This document shows, piece by piece, positions 22,833 through 32,373 of a DNA stretch of 64,000 bases. The stretch covers positions 1 through 64,000 of the forward strand of contig JBCCMQ010000007.1 in NCBI GenBank assembly GCA_039026235.1, read 5' to 3'. The notes under the pieces were generated by a model. That model was not told the origin of the DNA. It saw only the letters and a program-made list of their open reading frames with translations, and ran no database searches. Position numbers and translations under genes: made by a program. Numbering within the stretch: position 1 is the stretch's first letter; every line of letters begins with the position of its first letter. This DNA comes from JBCCMQ01 sp039026235 (GTDB lineage: Bacteria > Pseudomonadota > Alphaproteobacteria > Rhodobacterales > Rhodobacteraceae).

Positions 22833-24926
22833 TTAGCTCTGAATGCGTGTCAGATCGGCAACGCTGCTGCAGGTTGCCCGTATCTTATGCAGAATGTTGA
22901 GCCTGTTGCGGCGCAGCATAGCGTTGTTCGCATTGACCTGAACGGCCTCGAAAAATGCATCGATCGCCGGGCGCATCGCCGCCATGGCGGCCATTGCCCG
23001 GGCGAAATCCTCGCTGGCCAGCGCAGGACCAATGGTGCGTTCGGCTTCGGCCAGGGCCGTAAAAAGCGCTTCTTCCTCGGGACCCTCGGCCAGTTTCGGA
23101 TCGGGTCCATAAGAATACTCAACCCCGTCCTTGGCCTCGGCCTGGCTCAGGATGTTGTTGGCACGCTTGAAGCCCTGAAGAAGGTTTTCACCGTTGTCCG
23201 TACCCAGTACATCCTGCAGAGCGCGGGCGCGCGCCACCAAAAGGCTGAGGTCATCGCCGCCCGGCATGGCAAGGCTGGCGTCAATCACGTCGTGTCGCAC
23301 ACCTTCTTCCCGAAGCGAGACCTTAAGCCGGTCATGCAGGAAGGCCAGAAGATCACCTGAATACCCCTCGGCGCGCCAGTCTTCCGGTACGGCGCCCTCA
23401 AGCAACCGACCGGCATGCGCAATGACATTGGTCAATGAAATACGTAGCCCGTTTGACAGGATGATCCGTGCAACGCCCAAAGCCGCGCGTCGCAGCGCAT
23501 AGGGATCCTTTGAGCCGGTCGGTTTTTCGTCTATCGCCCAAAAGCCAGTTAGGGTGTCGATCTTGTCAGCCAGGGCGACGGCCACTGTCACCGGCGCATC
23601 TGGCACATCATCCGAGGGACCAAGCGGGCCCCAATGATCGCGCGCGGCATCGGCAACGGCATCCGTTTCACCCGCCTCAAGCGCATAGTAGCGGCCCATC
23701 GTTCCCTGAAGTTCCGGAAACTCGTAAACCATGGCCGACGATAGATCGGCCTTTGCGAGGCGCGCGGCACGTTCGGCTTCGGCAGGCGTGGCACCGGCGT
23801 CAGGCGCCAACTGGCGCGCAAGCTGCGCAATGCGATCAATACGGTCAGCCTGGCTGCCGAGTTTTGCATGAAAGGTGACTTCGCTGAGCACCCTCAGCCA
23901 GACCTCGATGTCGGTGCGGGCGTCGCGCAGATCGTTTTCCCAAAAGAACTTGGCATCCGAAAGCCGCGCGGCAAGGACCTTGGCATTCCCCTTCAGAATG
24001 GTCGCGCCGTGGTCGGCCGCCTGTCTGTTAGCAACCGTTATAAAACGCTCGATCCGCCCGCTTGCCGGATTGCGAACCGAGAAGAACTTCTGATGTTCTC
24101 TCATCGACGTTTGCAAGACCTCGGACGGCAGTTCTAGGAACTCTGAGCCGATGTCGCCCATAAGTGCAAAAGGCCACTCGACCAACCCCGCCACCTCGGC
24201 CAGAAGCCCTTTGTCCGCGACCAGTTCGAGACCGGCCGCGAAAGTGAGGTTTTCAGCCTCGTTCCGGATCTGGTTCTGCCGTTCGGCCGGATCAAGCATG
24301 ACCCAGGCGGCGCGAAGCTTGGCCGTGTAGTCGTCAAATGATCGGACCGGGAATGGTCCGGGCGCCATAAAGCGGTGCCCCTCGGTCAGGTCCGACGATT
24401 GAATTCCGTCGATATCCACAGGCACGACCTGCGTGGCACCTTCGTCGGACAAAATGCAGAGAACACGATGAAGCGGACGCACCCACCGCAGATTACCGCT
24501 GCCCCAGCGCATTGCCTTTGGCCAGGGAAAGCTGCGGATCGTGTCTTCCAGCACCTCGGCCACGATCTCGGCCGCCGCCCTGCCCGGTCGCTCAGTTTTG
24601 GCGAACCAGACCGACCCCTTGGATGTTTCCCGGGCTTCAAGCTGATCGACCGCAAGCCCCGTCGCACGCAGAAATCCCTGCAAAGCCTGATCGGGCGCGT
24701 CTACGCGGGGGCCTTTGCGTTCTTCGATAACACGGGGGCTTTGGGCTATGACTTGCTCGACTGACAGGGTCAGACGGCGCGGCGTGGCAAACGCGCCGGC
24801 GCTGGCGTACGTCAGGCCCGCGTCAGAGATCCCGTCTGTGACCCGCTTCTTCAAATCTGACGCAGCGCGGGCCTGCATCCGCGCCGGAATCTCTTCCGAG
24901 AATAGTTCGATCAGCAAGTCGGGCAT
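22833..24926 (-). CDS. glyS: Glycine-tRNA ligase beta subunit
   Basis: The beta subunit of the bacterial alpha2beta2 glycyl-tRNA synthetase, which recognises tRNA-Gly; catalysis resides in GlyQ. The 697-residue protein begins MPDLLIELFSEEIPARMQ, contains GHRFMAPGPF, MREHQKFF, RLSDAKFFWENDL and the HD-like segment, and ends with a DALR-type anticodon-binding domain (RRNRLNILHKI). It starts 11 bases after the GltS-type gene. glyQ lies upstream on the same strand, separated by two genes, which is unusual because the subunits are normally adjacent. Confidence 0.97.
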   Translation of the reverse strand: MPDLLIELFSEEIPARMQARAASDLKKRVTDGISDAGLTYASAGAFATPRRLTLSVEQVIAQSPRVIEERKGPRVDAPDQALQGFLRATGLAVDQLEARETSKGSVWFAKTERPGRAAAEIVAEVLEDTIRSFPWPKAMRWGSGNLRWVRPLHRVLCILSDEGATQVVPVDIDGIQSSDLTEGHRFMAPGPFPVRSFDDYTAKLRAAWVMLDPAERQNQIRNEAENLTFAAGLELVADKGLLAEVAGLVEWPFALMGDIGSEFLELPSEVLQTSMREHQKFFSVRNPASGRIERFITVANRQAADHGATILKGNAKVLAARLSDAKFFWENDLRDARTDIEVWLRVLSEVTFHAKLGSQADRIDRIAQLARQLAPDAGATPAEAERAARLAKADLSSAMVYEFPELQGTMGRYYALEAGETDAVADAARDHWGPLGPSDDVPDAPVTVAVALADKIDTLTGFWAIDEKPTGSKDPYALRRAALGVARIILSNGLRISLTNVIAHAGRLLEGAVPEDWRAEGYSGDLLAFLHDRLKVSLREEGVRHDVIDASLAMPGGDDLSLLVARARALQDVLGTDNGENLLQGFKRANNILSQAEAKDGVEYSYGPDPKLAEGPEEEALFTALAEAERTIGPALASEDFARAMAAMAAMRPAIDAFFEAVQVNANNAMLRRNRLNILHKIRATCSSVADLTRIQS

Positions 24927-24936
24927 CGGTTGCGGC

Positions 24937-26148
24937 CTAGAAGCTCAAGATGGTCTGGATCACGCCGGAGTTGGCCAGATCCACGAAGAAAGCCGATACC
25001 AGCGGAAGAATGACGAATGCAATGGGCGACGGACCATAACGCTTTGTGACAGCGTTCATATTGGCAATGGCCGTCGGCGTGGCACCCAGGGCAAAGCCTG
25101 CAAATCCTGCCGCCAGCACCGCCGCGCGGTACTGTGCGCCCATGGCGAAAAACAGGACTAGGATCACGAATGCAACCGCGGCAAGCGTCTGCGCCACCAT
25201 TGTGAAGACCATGAGGGACCCAAGCCCGGCCAGCGTCCAGAGCTGAAGCGCCATCAGCGACATGGCAAGAAAGGTGCCAAGGGCAAAGTCCGACACCAGC
25301 GACAAGGCCGGGGTCCGCGAAACGGGCGGCAGGCGCGGCAGGATTATGGGCGTTAGATTACCCACCAGAATTCCGATCATGAGGCACGGAACGAAAGCCG
25401 GAAGTTCAAGACCAAGACTGGCGATGCCTTCCGAGGCACCATAGCCCACGATGATCACGCAATTCAGAACAAAGAGCACGCGCATCAGGTCAATATGCGT
25501 GATCGGCACATAATGCTCGTCGGCGAATTCGATACCAACCGTGGGGTGTTCTTCCGGATTGCTGGATTGGAGGCCCCGGCTCTCGATCAGGAACTTGGCA
25601 ATCGGACCGCCGACGAGGGCCGCCATAACGAGGCCAAGCGTGGCAACCGCGACGCCCAGCTCTTCAGCCTCTTCAATGCCGGTGATCTCGGCAATCTCAG
25701 GCGCCCAGGCAATCGCGGTGCCATGCCCGCCAATCAGGGCCGCCGACCCCAGAAGCACTCCCATCTGCGAAGGCAGCCCAAAAACGGTTGCAGATAGAAT
25801 TCCCACAGCATTCTGGATGACAATAAAGGCCACAGTCAGAACCAGAAGGATTGCAAGCGGCTTGCCCCCGGCGGCCAGATCCGTAAAGCGGGCGTTCAGC
25901 CCGATCGCTGCAAAGAAGACAACTAAGAGGTAGTCGCGCGCCGCAAGTCCGAAAGTGATCTCGAGATCAACGAACACAAAAAGCGCGTAAGTAATCAAGG
26001 CCGCGATAAGACCACCTGACACCGGTTCGGGGATATTGAAATCGCGGAGCAGCCGAACGCTGCGGGTCACCTGTGCGCCCACCAGGAACACCAAGAACCC
26101 GAGCGTCGTCGCAATAAAGTCGGACACATGGATCGGGATAGGCTCCAT
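24937..26148 (-). CDS. gltS: GltS-family sodium/glutamate symporter
   Basis: A 403-residue inner-membrane carrier with about 10-12 hydrophobic segments and the GltS hallmarks: FNIPEPVSGGL near the start, the LIGGHGTAIAWAP re-entrant loop, and LGATPTAIANMNAVTKRYGPSPIAF near the end. Characterised members import L-glutamate with Na+. The real start is the ATG at 26148 (MEPIPIHVSDF); the frame is open for 72 more codons upstream but overlaps the preceding gene. It lies 4 bases after the small anchored protein and 10 before glyS, so it is embedded in the glycyl-tRNA synthetase cluster. Substrate specificity is inferred from family only. Confidence 0.92.
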   Translation of the reverse strand: MEPIPIHVSDFIATTLGFLVFLVGAQVTRSVRLLRDFNIPEPVSGGLIAALITYALFVFVDLEITFGLAARDYLLVVFFAAIGLNARFTDLAAGGKPLAILLVLTVAFIVIQNAVGILSATVFGLPSQMGVLLGSAALIGGHGTAIAWAPEIAEITGIEEAEELGVAVATLGLVMAALVGGPIAKFLIESRGLQSSNPEEHPTVGIEFADEHYVPITHIDLMRVLFVLNCVIIVGYGASEGIASLGLELPAFVPCLMIGILVGNLTPIILPRLPPVSRTPALSLVSDFALGTFLAMSLMALQLWTLAGLGSLMVFTMVAQTLAAVAFVILVLFFAMGAQYRAAVLAAGFAGFALGATPTAIANMNAVTKRYGPSPIAFVILPLVSAFFVDLANSGVIQTILSF

Positions 26149-26152
26149 CCGG

Positions 26153-26629
26153 TCACTCCGTGAATTTTTCGTTAAGCTGGTGCCAAGCATACGCTTTGCC
26201 ATCGCCAAAGACAGCAATGACCCGGTCCACACCGTCGGTGATGTCGCGCTGCGAAAGAAACGCAATTGCCTCGCCGGTCTCCAGCGCCTCGCCAATGCGG
26301 GTTGCATCGAAACATGGCAGACCCGGCGGCCCGACAAGGGGCACGGCCCGCTCGTAAAGCTCATAGGTCTCAGTCAGCATCGCAAGGCTCATCGGTGTCT
26401 GAAAACACGCCCGGTACCGGATAGGAGAGCTGGTGGAGTCAACGGCTTCAAAATCCGACAGAAGAAACCGTTCTGATTGACCGGTTGAAATACTGACCAA
26501 GGCAAGCTCTGCGGCACCGGCTTCGGCAGGTACGGGCTCATAAAACGCGTAGAGCTGCAGCCAATAAAGCGCCCCGCCGGCGACTGCTGCGCAGGCGACT
26601 AAGAGAAAGGCGACAATTTTTCCGCTCAT
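26153..26629 (-). CDS. Small membrane-anchored periplasmic protein of unknown function (DUF6446-like)
   Basis: A 158-residue protein with one N-terminal membrane anchor (IVAFLLVACAAVAGGALYWLQLYAFY) and a soluble part with two cysteines in YRACFQTP and GLPCFDATRIG. The ATG at 26629 is preferred over a TTG one codon upstream. It lies between glyQ and gltS on the same strand, 4 bases from gltS. I believe homologues in Rhodobacterales sit in the same spot and are catalogued as DUF6446, but I could not check. The nearly invariant-looking Cys pair may form a disulfide. Function unknown. Confidence 0.68.
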   Translation of the reverse strand: MSGKIVAFLLVACAAVAGGALYWLQLYAFYEPVPAEAGAAELALVSISTGQSERFLLSDFEAVDSTSSPIRYRACFQTPMSLAMLTETYELYERAVPLVGPPGLPCFDATRIGEALETGEAIAFLSQRDITDGVDRVIAVFGDGKAYAWHQLNEKFTE

Positions 26630-26765
26630 CAAATCTACCCTGGGCGTCTTAGTCTATAGCCGTTTCGTTTCTATCCCGGATCTTCGACGTCCGTGTTGAC
26701 CGCACCAGACACTGCGGTCGGCCGCAACGGCGATCGACAAATCCACGACATCACGGTCTGTTCGC

Positions 26766-27683
26766 CTATGCGGCCCAACCCCCTGCGTCGGTTTCCACAA
26801 AGGCGTCGGCACAAAGCTTTGCGAGCGCGCGCACGCGACCGATATAGGCCTGCCGTTCGGTCACCGAAATGACGCCCCGCGCATCGAGCAGGTTAAACAG
26901 ATGGCTGGCTTTGATACATTGGTCATAGGCCGGGTGCACCATGATGATGCGTTTGCCGGTTTTTGGGTCTTCCATTGGGGCTTGCAGAATTCGGGCGCAT
27001 GCCGCTTCGGCATCTTCAAAGTGCTTGAAAAGCTTTTGCGTGTCAGCCGTGTCGAAGTTCCAGCGCGAATATTCCTGTTCGGTTTGCCGAAACACGTCGC
27101 CGTAGCGCAGCGGGATGGGTGCATCGGGGTCGTTAAAGGGCATTTCCATCACGTGATCGACCCCAAGCACGTACATGGCAAGGCGTTCTAGTCCATAGGT
27201 AAGCTCACCCGAAACAGGTCGGCAATCGTGCCCACCCACCTGCTGGAAATAAGTATACTGACTGACCTCCATGCCGTCGCACCAAACCTCCCATCCAAGC
27301 CCCCAGGCGCCAAGTGTCGGGCTTTCCCAATCGTCTTCGACAAAGCGCACGTCATGCATCTCCATTTCGATACCGATCGCATCGAGGCTGCCCAGATAAA
27401 GATCCTGCAAGTTCGGTGGACTTGGTTTGATCAGAACCTGAAACTGGTAATAGTGCTGCAGGCGGTTGGGATTCTCGCCATATCGGCCATCTGTTGGACG
27501 TCGGCACGGCTGCACATAGGCGCAAGCCCAGGGCGCGGCCCCGATGCTGCGCAGCGTAGTTGCGGGGTGAAATGTCCCGGCGCCGACCTCCATATCGTAT
27601 GGCTGCAAAATCGCACAGCCATTATGGGCCCAATAGGACTGGAGCCGCAGAATTATCTCTTGAAAGCTTCGGGGTGTGGTCAT
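26766..27683 (-). CDS. glyQ: Glycine-tRNA ligase alpha subunit
   Basis: The catalytic alpha subunit of alpha2beta2 glycyl-tRNA synthetase, a class II enzyme that activates glycine. The 305-residue protein starts MTTPRSFQEIILRLQSYWAHNGCAILQPYDMEVGAGT and contains EPWACAYVQPCRRPTDGRYGENPNRLQHYYQFQV, GIEMEMHDVRFVEDDWESPTLGAWGLGWEVW and TYFQQVGG, all diagnostic. In the second of these motifs the usual EPW reads APW. The frame extends upstream but the ATG at 27683 is the family start. It is divergent from the degenerate trypsin-like gene and heads the glyQ-DUF6446-gltS-glyS cluster. Confidence 0.97.
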   Translation of the reverse strand: MTTPRSFQEIILRLQSYWAHNGCAILQPYDMEVGAGTFHPATTLRSIGAAPWACAYVQPCRRPTDGRYGENPNRLQHYYQFQVLIKPSPPNLQDLYLGSLDAIGIEMEMHDVRFVEDDWESPTLGAWGLGWEVWCDGMEVSQYTYFQQVGGHDCRPVSGELTYGLERLAMYVLGVDHVMEMPFNDPDAPIPLRYGDVFRQTEQEYSRWNFDTADTQKLFKHFEDAEAACARILQAPMEDPKTGKRIIMVHPAYDQCIKASHLFNLLDARGVISVTERQAYIGRVRALAKLCADAFVETDAGGWAA

Positions 27684-27853
27684 CGTCCAATCCAGCCTCG
27701 CGCGCAACGGCTTGGTATTATGGCGGGTGGGACGGGCGGTCAATCGCTCCGCGCGGATCCAAGGCATGCCATATGCGGCGACAAAGCCCTTGTTAGGTGG
27801 CAGGCCGGGGTGCGACAGTGGGCGGAACCAGGGACAGTCAAAACGAATTTCCA

Positions 27854-29614
27854 ATGCAGAAGTCACTGCGGACGCTTCTATCGGGCTTGAAAGCCCTTTT
27901 GGTCGCCTTTTCCATTGCAAACCCTGGCGCAGTGCAAGCCCAGGAACTGACCTGGATCCAGATCGAGGCGCGCCCGACCCTGGCCCTGGCCAGCGAGAGG
28001 TTGCGGGCCTTGGCCCCAACAATCGACAACCTTGGCGGGTACCAGATGCGTACGGGCTGGTACGCGCTGGCCTTGGGCCCTTTTTCGCGCGAAGTGGCCG
28101 AAGCCCAACTTGCGGGCCTGCGGGGCGCGGCGCGGATCCCGCAGGACAGTTACCTGACAACCCGTGACGCATACATCCGTCAGTTCTGGCCCGTCGGCCA
28201 AAGCTCACTCGACAGGCCCGAGCCCGTCACCGGAACACTTGCAGCCGCTGCCCCTCCTGCGCAGATCACGCAGACCTTGCCAGACACCGACCTTGAGACG
28301 CCGGCCGAGGCCCGGGCAGCGGAACGGCGCCTGACCGGCCCCGAACGGGAAGAGATCCAGAATGCGCTTGCCTGGGAAGGTGCGTATGGAGGCGCCATCG
28401 ATGGGGACTTTGGCCCGGGCACGCGACGGGCCATGGAATTTTGGCAATCAAACCGCGCTCTGGCGGTAACCGGCATTCTGACGTCCGCCCAGCGCGCGCG
28501 CCTTCTGGGCGACTACCGTGAGGCCGTCCGCCGGTTGGGAATGGCGCCTTTTGAGGACAATGCCGCAGGAATCTCGCTCATGCTGCCCCTGGGGCAGGTG
28601 GCAAAGGACCGCGTGGATGCACCGTTTTCTCATTTCACAAGTACATCAGGTGACGCACCAAAAGTGATCCTGATCAGCCAGCCCGGTGATCGTCAGACCC
28701 TGGCGGCGCTCTTCGAGGTGCTTCAGACCCTCGAAATCGTACCTCTTGGGGGACCGCGGGCGCTGACGGCCCGGAGCTTCGAAATCACAGGAAGTGACGA
28801 GAAGATCGTCAGCCACACCTTCGCAACCTTGGCGGACGATGCAATCAAAGGGTTCACACTGGTTTGGCCGCGTGAAGACAGCGCGACCGCCGAACGAGTG
28901 CGCCAAACAATGAGAAGCAGCTTCCAGGCTATACCCGGCGTGACGCTCAGCCCCGCCGCATTCAACCCCGATCAGGGCGTGGATCTGATGGCAGGTCTGG
29001 CCGTACGGCGCCCGTTGCGCTCGGCATCCGGCGTTTTCGTGGACAGTGCAGGTTCTGTGCTGACTGCCTTGGGCCCGGTCGCCGGGTGCGGGCGGATCAC
29101 CATCGGTGATGCCTTCGAGGTGGCGCTTGCATCAGAAGCGCCGGCTCTTGGTCTGGCGTTGTTGCGCCCGGTTGCCGATATTGCGCCGCCAGGAACGGCG
29201 CGGTTCCGCGCCGGTCCTGCGCGCATTCGGTCCGATATCGCACTGGCGGGGTTTTCATACGGCGGAAGGCTTGGCGCACCTACCCTGACATACGGGCAGG
29301 TTGCCGATCTGTCCGGACTGACGGGACAGACCGCCTTTGACAGGCTTCAGATCCTGCCGGAGACGGGCGACATCGGCGGCCCGGTTCTCGATGCATCCGG
29401 TGCTGTCGTGGGCATTCTGCGCCCACCGCCAACGGAAAATGGCAAGAGCCTGCCGCCCGAGACCCGCTATTCCGCCGACAGCAGCGCGATACTGGCGGCG
29501 TTCCCGGACGAGGACCTTGCAGTGTTCGATGACGGCGACCCCACGCTTCTTGGTCCCGAGGATATGCGTGACCTGGCATCGGACATCACGGTTTTGGTGT
29601 CCTGCTGGGAGTGA
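27854..29614 (+). CDS. Secreted peptidoglycan-binding protein with degenerate trypsin-like domain
   Basis: A 586-residue exported protein with a signal peptide (cleavage near AQA-Q, residue 29). A SPOR-like segment follows (about 32-110, WIQIEARPTLALASERL). Then comes a PG_binding_1 domain (about 163-222, with GAYGGAIDGDFGPGTRRAMEFWQ) and a trypsin-like beta-barrel (about 385-560). The protease site is lost: the GDSGGP serine position reads GDIGGP (I507), the His segment TNxH reads TALG, and the Asp strand reads LGLALL. It therefore probably binds rather than cleaves. The start is the ATG at 27854, where the signal peptide begins. It is divergent from glyQ and convergent with trkH. Confidence 0.82.
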   Translation: MQKSLRTLLSGLKALLVAFSIANPGAVQAQELTWIQIEARPTLALASERLRALAPTIDNLGGYQMRTGWYALALGPFSREVAEAQLAGLRGAARIPQDSYLTTRDAYIRQFWPVGQSSLDRPEPVTGTLAAAAPPAQITQTLPDTDLETPAEARAAERRLTGPEREEIQNALAWEGAYGGAIDGDFGPGTRRAMEFWQSNRALAVTGILTSAQRARLLGDYREAVRRLGMAPFEDNAAGISLMLPLGQVAKDRVDAPFSHFTSTSGDAPKVILISQPGDRQTLAALFEVLQTLEIVPLGGPRALTARSFEITGSDEKIVSHTFATLADDAIKGFTLVWPREDSATAERVRQTMRSSFQAIPGVTLSPAAFNPDQGVDLMAGLAVRRPLRSASGVFVDSAGSVLTALGPVAGCGRITIGDAFEVALASEAPALGLALLRPVADIAPPGTARFRAGPARIRSDIALAGFSYGGRLGAPTLTYGQVADLSGLTGQTAFDRLQILPETGDIGGPVLDASGAVVGILRPPPTENGKSLPPETRYSADSSAILAAFPDEDLAVFDDGDPTLLGPEDMRDLASDITVLVSCWE

Positions 29615-29627
29615 AAACAGGGCCCTT

Positions 29628-31073
29628 TCAAGCGCGCCAGAAAACCCTTGTCAGGATCGCGTAGACGACCAGAAGTTCAAGCCGCCCGACAAGCATCGCC
29701 GCCGACAGGAGCCATTTGGCAGTGTCCCCGATCCCGGCATAGTTGCCTGCGGGGCCGATCTGGTCACCAAGCCCGGGACCGATATTGGCAAGCGCCGCGC
29801 TGGCCCCCGAGACAGAGGTCACAAAATCCAGCCCGGTCATGCTGAGCGCGACGGCCAGTATGACCAGTGTCACCAGGAAAAAGACAAAAAAGGACATGAC
29901 TGAAGACAAGACATCATCGGAAACGGGCCTGCCGGCAAAGCGCGCGGTAAAGACGCCATGCGGGGAATGGATGCGCCGGATCTGTGCGCCGATGGCCGAG
30001 ATGAGCAGCTGATAGCGGAACACCTTGACCGAGCAGCTGGTAGAGCCAGCACAGCCGCCTATCAGACCGGCAAAGAAGATCAGCGTCACTGGGAAAGCAC
30101 CCCAGGTGTTATAGTCGGCGCTTGCGTAGCCGGTGCCTGTCAGGATCGAGACCGCGTTGAAGGCCGCCGTCCGAAGGGCCGGTTCGATCAGAACACCGTC
30201 GGACAGACGCGCCAGGGTCATCAAAGATGCCACCGACAGGGCGAGCAGCAGAAACGTGCGCACCTGTGCATCGACGAAGAGCGGCTTTGACGTCCCGGAA
30301 ATCAACTGAATGTATCGAACGAAGGGCAAGGCGGACAGGATCATGAACAGGATCGCCGCGTATTCGACCGACGTAGGGAAGACGGCGAAGGATTCATCGT
30401 AGTTTGCAAAGCCGCCTGTGGCGACCGTTGTCATCGCATGGACGATTGCGTCGAAGGCGGACATGCCGCAGATGGCATAGGCAATCGCGCAGATCCCCGT
30501 AAGCCCGACGTAAATCACCGAAATCTGCTGGGCGATCTGGCTGGCCCGGGGCAGGATCTTACCCAGCGTGTCGAACCCTTCGGATCGGAAGATCTGCATG
30601 CCGCCGATGCGCAACTCGGGCAGGAAGACCATTGCAACAACGATGATCCCGATACCACCGAACCACTGCAATAGACCGCGCCAAAGAAGCAACCCAGCAG
30701 GCAGTTCCTGCAAACCGTCAAGAACCGTTGCACCCGTGGTGGTTAGCCCCGACATCGCCTCGAAGAATGCATCTACATAAGCCGACTGGGTTTCGCCTAG
30801 CCAAAACGGCAAGGCACCGAAAACAGGCAAGGCCACCCAAACGCCCGTTGTCAAAAGAAATGTCTGCTGGATGCTTGGTGTTTGGCCGGCCGTGTTGGCC
30901 GTGCTCAGGGCCACCAGGCCGCCCAACAGAATTGTCGTAAATGACGAAATAAGGAAGACGCGCCAATGCGGATTTCCCTGGGCAAAATCGACTGCCATCG
31001 GGATCAGCATCGTGGCGCCAAGCGCAGCGACAAGCCAACCAACCACATAGGCTACCGGGCGCAAATCGAACAT
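29628..31073 (-). CDS. trkH: TrkH-family potassium transporter subunit
   Basis: A 481-residue membrane protein of the TrkH/KtrB superfamily that forms the K+ translocation pore. Four selectivity-filter-like loops are visible: SGLTTTGATVL, MTTVATGGFANYD, SILTGTGYAS and LANIGPGLGDQ, each between two hydrophobic helices. The regulatory partner TrkA, which binds nucleotides, is not in this window. I start at the ATG at 31073 (MFDLRPVAYVVG); an upstream TTG would add 13 hydrophilic residues. It is downstream of folE2 on the same strand with a 94-base gap. Confidence 0.94.
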   Translation of the reverse strand: MFDLRPVAYVVGWLVAALGATMLIPMAVDFAQGNPHWRVFLISSFTTILLGGLVALSTANTAGQTPSIQQTFLLTTGVWVALPVFGALPFWLGETQSAYVDAFFEAMSGLTTTGATVLDGLQELPAGLLLWRGLLQWFGGIGIIVVAMVFLPELRIGGMQIFRSEGFDTLGKILPRASQIAQQISVIYVGLTGICAIAYAICGMSAFDAIVHAMTTVATGGFANYDESFAVFPTSVEYAAILFMILSALPFVRYIQLISGTSKPLFVDAQVRTFLLLALSVASLMTLARLSDGVLIEPALRTAAFNAVSILTGTGYASADYNTWGAFPVTLIFFAGLIGGCAGSTSCSVKVFRYQLLISAIGAQIRRIHSPHGVFTARFAGRPVSDDVLSSVMSFFVFFLVTLVILAVALSMTGLDFVTSVSGASAALANIGPGLGDQIGPAGNYAGIGDTAKWLLSAAMLVGRLELLVVYAILTRVFWRA

Positions 31074-31167
31074 GGCAAAGGCTTGGCGACGGCTTGGGCG
31101 TGTGTCAAGCAATCCGGCGGCAACGGTGCCTTGCGGCGCCCACGCGCGGCCGGATTACATGGGCCTG

Positions 31168-32271
31168 TCAACCGACATGGAAAAGCGACTGGAACAGCCT
31201 TGGCTCAAGGCTGATACCGGCAAATGTGTCGCCCTCAATCAGTACGCTGACCGCATCGTGACTATGCAGGCTTTCCTGATGGCTTGCCACGACACGAAAA
31301 TCTCCGACGCGCGGGTCCTTCTGTAACTCAAGCGCAAAACTGCGCGCCGCGTCTTCGACGAAGATCGGATTGGCGGCATTCAGTTCGGCAAAGGCCTGTT
31401 CGTCTTCGCGCTTTACCATGACCTGGGTTTCGGTCGGAACGGCCTCGCGGCACATCCCTATGATATCCTCGAACCAAAGCGCGTCCGACCCTTCCGCTAG
31501 GGCCACGGACAGGCGTGCGACGGAACGTTGGGAATGCGGCGTCGCCAGTTGCCCGCGCTTTGACCGGGCGTGCTCAGACAGCTCCAGCGAGCAGGGGCAT
31601 GTCGAGGAATAGACATAGTCAATATGGACAATCTTCTGGCGGATCCCGCCCTGTTCGACCAGTTCAAGCGCGATGTCGTAGTACTGAAAACCACTCAAGC
31701 CTGACCGCAAAGACGCTATGCGCACGGGAAAGCTGAACCGCATCTGAATGCGCGCATCAAAGCTGCCAAGATCCTTTTTGTAAGCGCCCAGTGCCGCCTC
31801 AATCACCTCGAAGCTGAAGGTTTCGTCGGCGTGGCGGTAAAACGTCCGCATGATGCGGCTCATGTTTATGCCTTTTTTGTCGGCCTCAAGGCTGACCGTT
31901 CCGGTAACCGAGGTTTCAAGAGACAAGGGTTCTCCATCACGCGTCAGGTAGCGAATTGGCAGCCGGAAGTTGCTTATGCCAACGTGTTGAATGCCTCTTG
32001 GCGCACCGCGGATCAAGCTGGCGGGTCCATTCTGAAGATCTGGTAGCCCGGATTTGTAAGCCGGATCGACATCAAAATCCGACGGGTAAGTCCGTGAAAA
32101 CTCGGGGTAGTCGGAGACCTGCCGTTCGTTCAAAAGGGATGCGATAGCCGGGTCGAGACGGCTGATTTCAGACGCATCAGCCGTTGCTGCCCAATCACGC
32201 AATACCGCAAGTGCCTCGGCTGCGTCATCGCTGTCCGGGGCGCGCATTGGGGCTGGCGTGTGCACGTTCAT
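31168..32271 (-). CDS. folE2: GTP cyclohydrolase FolE2 (type IB)
   Basis: FolE2 converts GTP to 7,8-dihydroneopterin triphosphate, the first step of folate and queuosine synthesis; it replaces or complements the zinc-dependent FolE and can use several metals. The 367-residue length is longer than the roughly 250-300 of many members but matches alphaproteobacterial forms. Diagnostic segments are GISNFRLPIRY, KKGINMSRIMR, the metal-site cysteine region SSTCPCSLELSEH, HSQRS and the C-terminal VVASHQESLHSHDA. FolE2 is often under Zur control in species with both forms, but I see no clear Zur box here. Confidence 0.95.
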   Translation of the reverse strand: MNVHTPAPMRAPDSDDAAEALAVLRDWAATADASEISRLDPAIASLLNERQVSDYPEFSRTYPSDFDVDPAYKSGLPDLQNGPASLIRGAPRGIQHVGISNFRLPIRYLTRDGEPLSLETSVTGTVSLEADKKGINMSRIMRTFYRHADETFSFEVIEAALGAYKKDLGSFDARIQMRFSFPVRIASLRSGLSGFQYYDIALELVEQGGIRQKIVHIDYVYSSTCPCSLELSEHARSKRGQLATPHSQRSVARLSVALAEGSDALWFEDIIGMCREAVPTETQVMVKREDEQAFAELNAANPIFVEDAARSFALELQKDPRVGDFRVVASHQESLHSHDAVSVLIEGDTFAGISLEPRLFQSLFHVG

Positions 32272-32373
32272 GGGCGGTCTCCACTGCTAGGAAGCCTGAG
32301 ATAGGACCCGCGTACTGCGTTTCAACGCGCAAACGTATGAGACACTGTCGATGAAGTTTGGTCGGTCGCCCAG

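Noticed and set aside
26149..26364. Upstream extension of the gltS gene
   Set aside because: It overlaps the small anchored protein gene and lacks hydrophobic segments; the family N-terminus begins at 26148.
27684..28208. Upstream in-frame extension of glyQ (about 175 codons)
   Set aside because: It is antisense to the start of the secreted peptidoglycan-binding protein, is rich in Arg/Pro/Gly, and glyQ proteins begin at the ATG at 27683.
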